In this document: positions 63,993 through 64,000 of the stretch, piece after piece | How positions within the stretch are numbered: position 1 is the stretch's first letter | Layout of the letters: each line of letters begins with the position of its first letter | NCBI RefSeq assembly: GCF_041435215.1 | Contig: NZ_CP108394.1 | Location: 8,308,001 to 8,372,000 of the forward strand | DNA: 64,000 nt | Origin: Streptomyces sp. NBC_01314 | Lineage (GTDB): Bacteria; Actinomycetota; Actinomycetes; Streptomycetales; Streptomycetaceae | Reading direction: 5' to 3' | Made by a program: the position numbers and the translations under genes | The notes under the pieces: model-generated | Database searches by the model: none | The model's input: the letters and a program-made list of their open reading frames with translations, nothing else | What the model was told of the DNA's origin: nothing

Positions 63993-64000
63993 GAGCGGGC

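Overview
The window reads as core chromosome of a Streptomyces or very close relative. G+C is very high with GC-rich third positions, GTG and TTG starts are common, and several genes look leaderless. The gene order also follows what I remember of the Streptomyces coelicolor block from glkA (SCO2126 region) to ileS (SCO2076 region). I see no prophage, insertion sequence, CRISPR array, tRNA or rRNA. Names rest on motifs and remembered family knowledge, not on a search.

Layout. 1-5.8 kb: tail of a DUF5304-like gene, ROK glucokinase, an EEP-fold hydrolase, an ECF sigma factor with a CU044_5270-type membrane partner, a membrane protein and an alpha/beta hydrolase. 6-10 kb: a PlsC-like acyltransferase, the MacS/MacR-type two-component pair and phosphofructokinase. 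10-16.5 kb: a fused anthranilate synthase behind a Trp-codon leader peptide and attenuator, a secreted protein, class II DAHP synthase, then bacterioferritin-associated ferredoxin (with an iron box) and bacterioferritin. 16.5-20.5 kb: a molybdopterin oxidoreductase, endonuclease IV, a tandem-repeat spacer and a PASTA Ser/Thr kinase. 20.5-27.9 kb: thiO-thiS-thiG under a TPP riboswitch, an FAD reductase, an Rv2175c-like DNA-binding protein, thiE, metF and a membrane protein with a Tyr/Gln/Gly-rich tail. 27.9-35.2 kb: a CrtI-like FAD protein with a MacR-box-like palindrome upstream, a YhgE/Pip-type export operon with its TetR regulator, a HEPN-domain protein and a methyltransferase.

35.5-64 kb: DUF3040 gene, then a divergent MoxR-DUF58-transglutaminase operon and a beta-carbonic anhydrase. 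Next comes the division and cell wall (dcw) cluster rsmH-ftsL-ftsI-murE-murF-mraY-murD-ftsW-murG-ftsQ-ftsZ-pgeF-ylmE-sepF-sepG-divIVA, and finally convergent ileS. The dcw genes build lipid II, flip or polymerise it at the septum, and assemble and anchor the Z ring; divIVA directs tip growth. mraZ, ftsA and murC are not in the cluster.

No wholly new multi-gene system stands out. The best leads are: an altered HIGH motif (Gly-Ala-His-His) in IleRS; a perfect TGAGTAC-N2-GTACTCA palindrome far from but in the same window as macRS; an ABC ATPase with degenerate Walker A, Walker B and signature motifs in a TetR-controlled operon; the Trp attenuator; a PPi-type signature in phosphofructokinase; a possible leader ORF before rsmH; and a 9 x 15-bp minisatellite.
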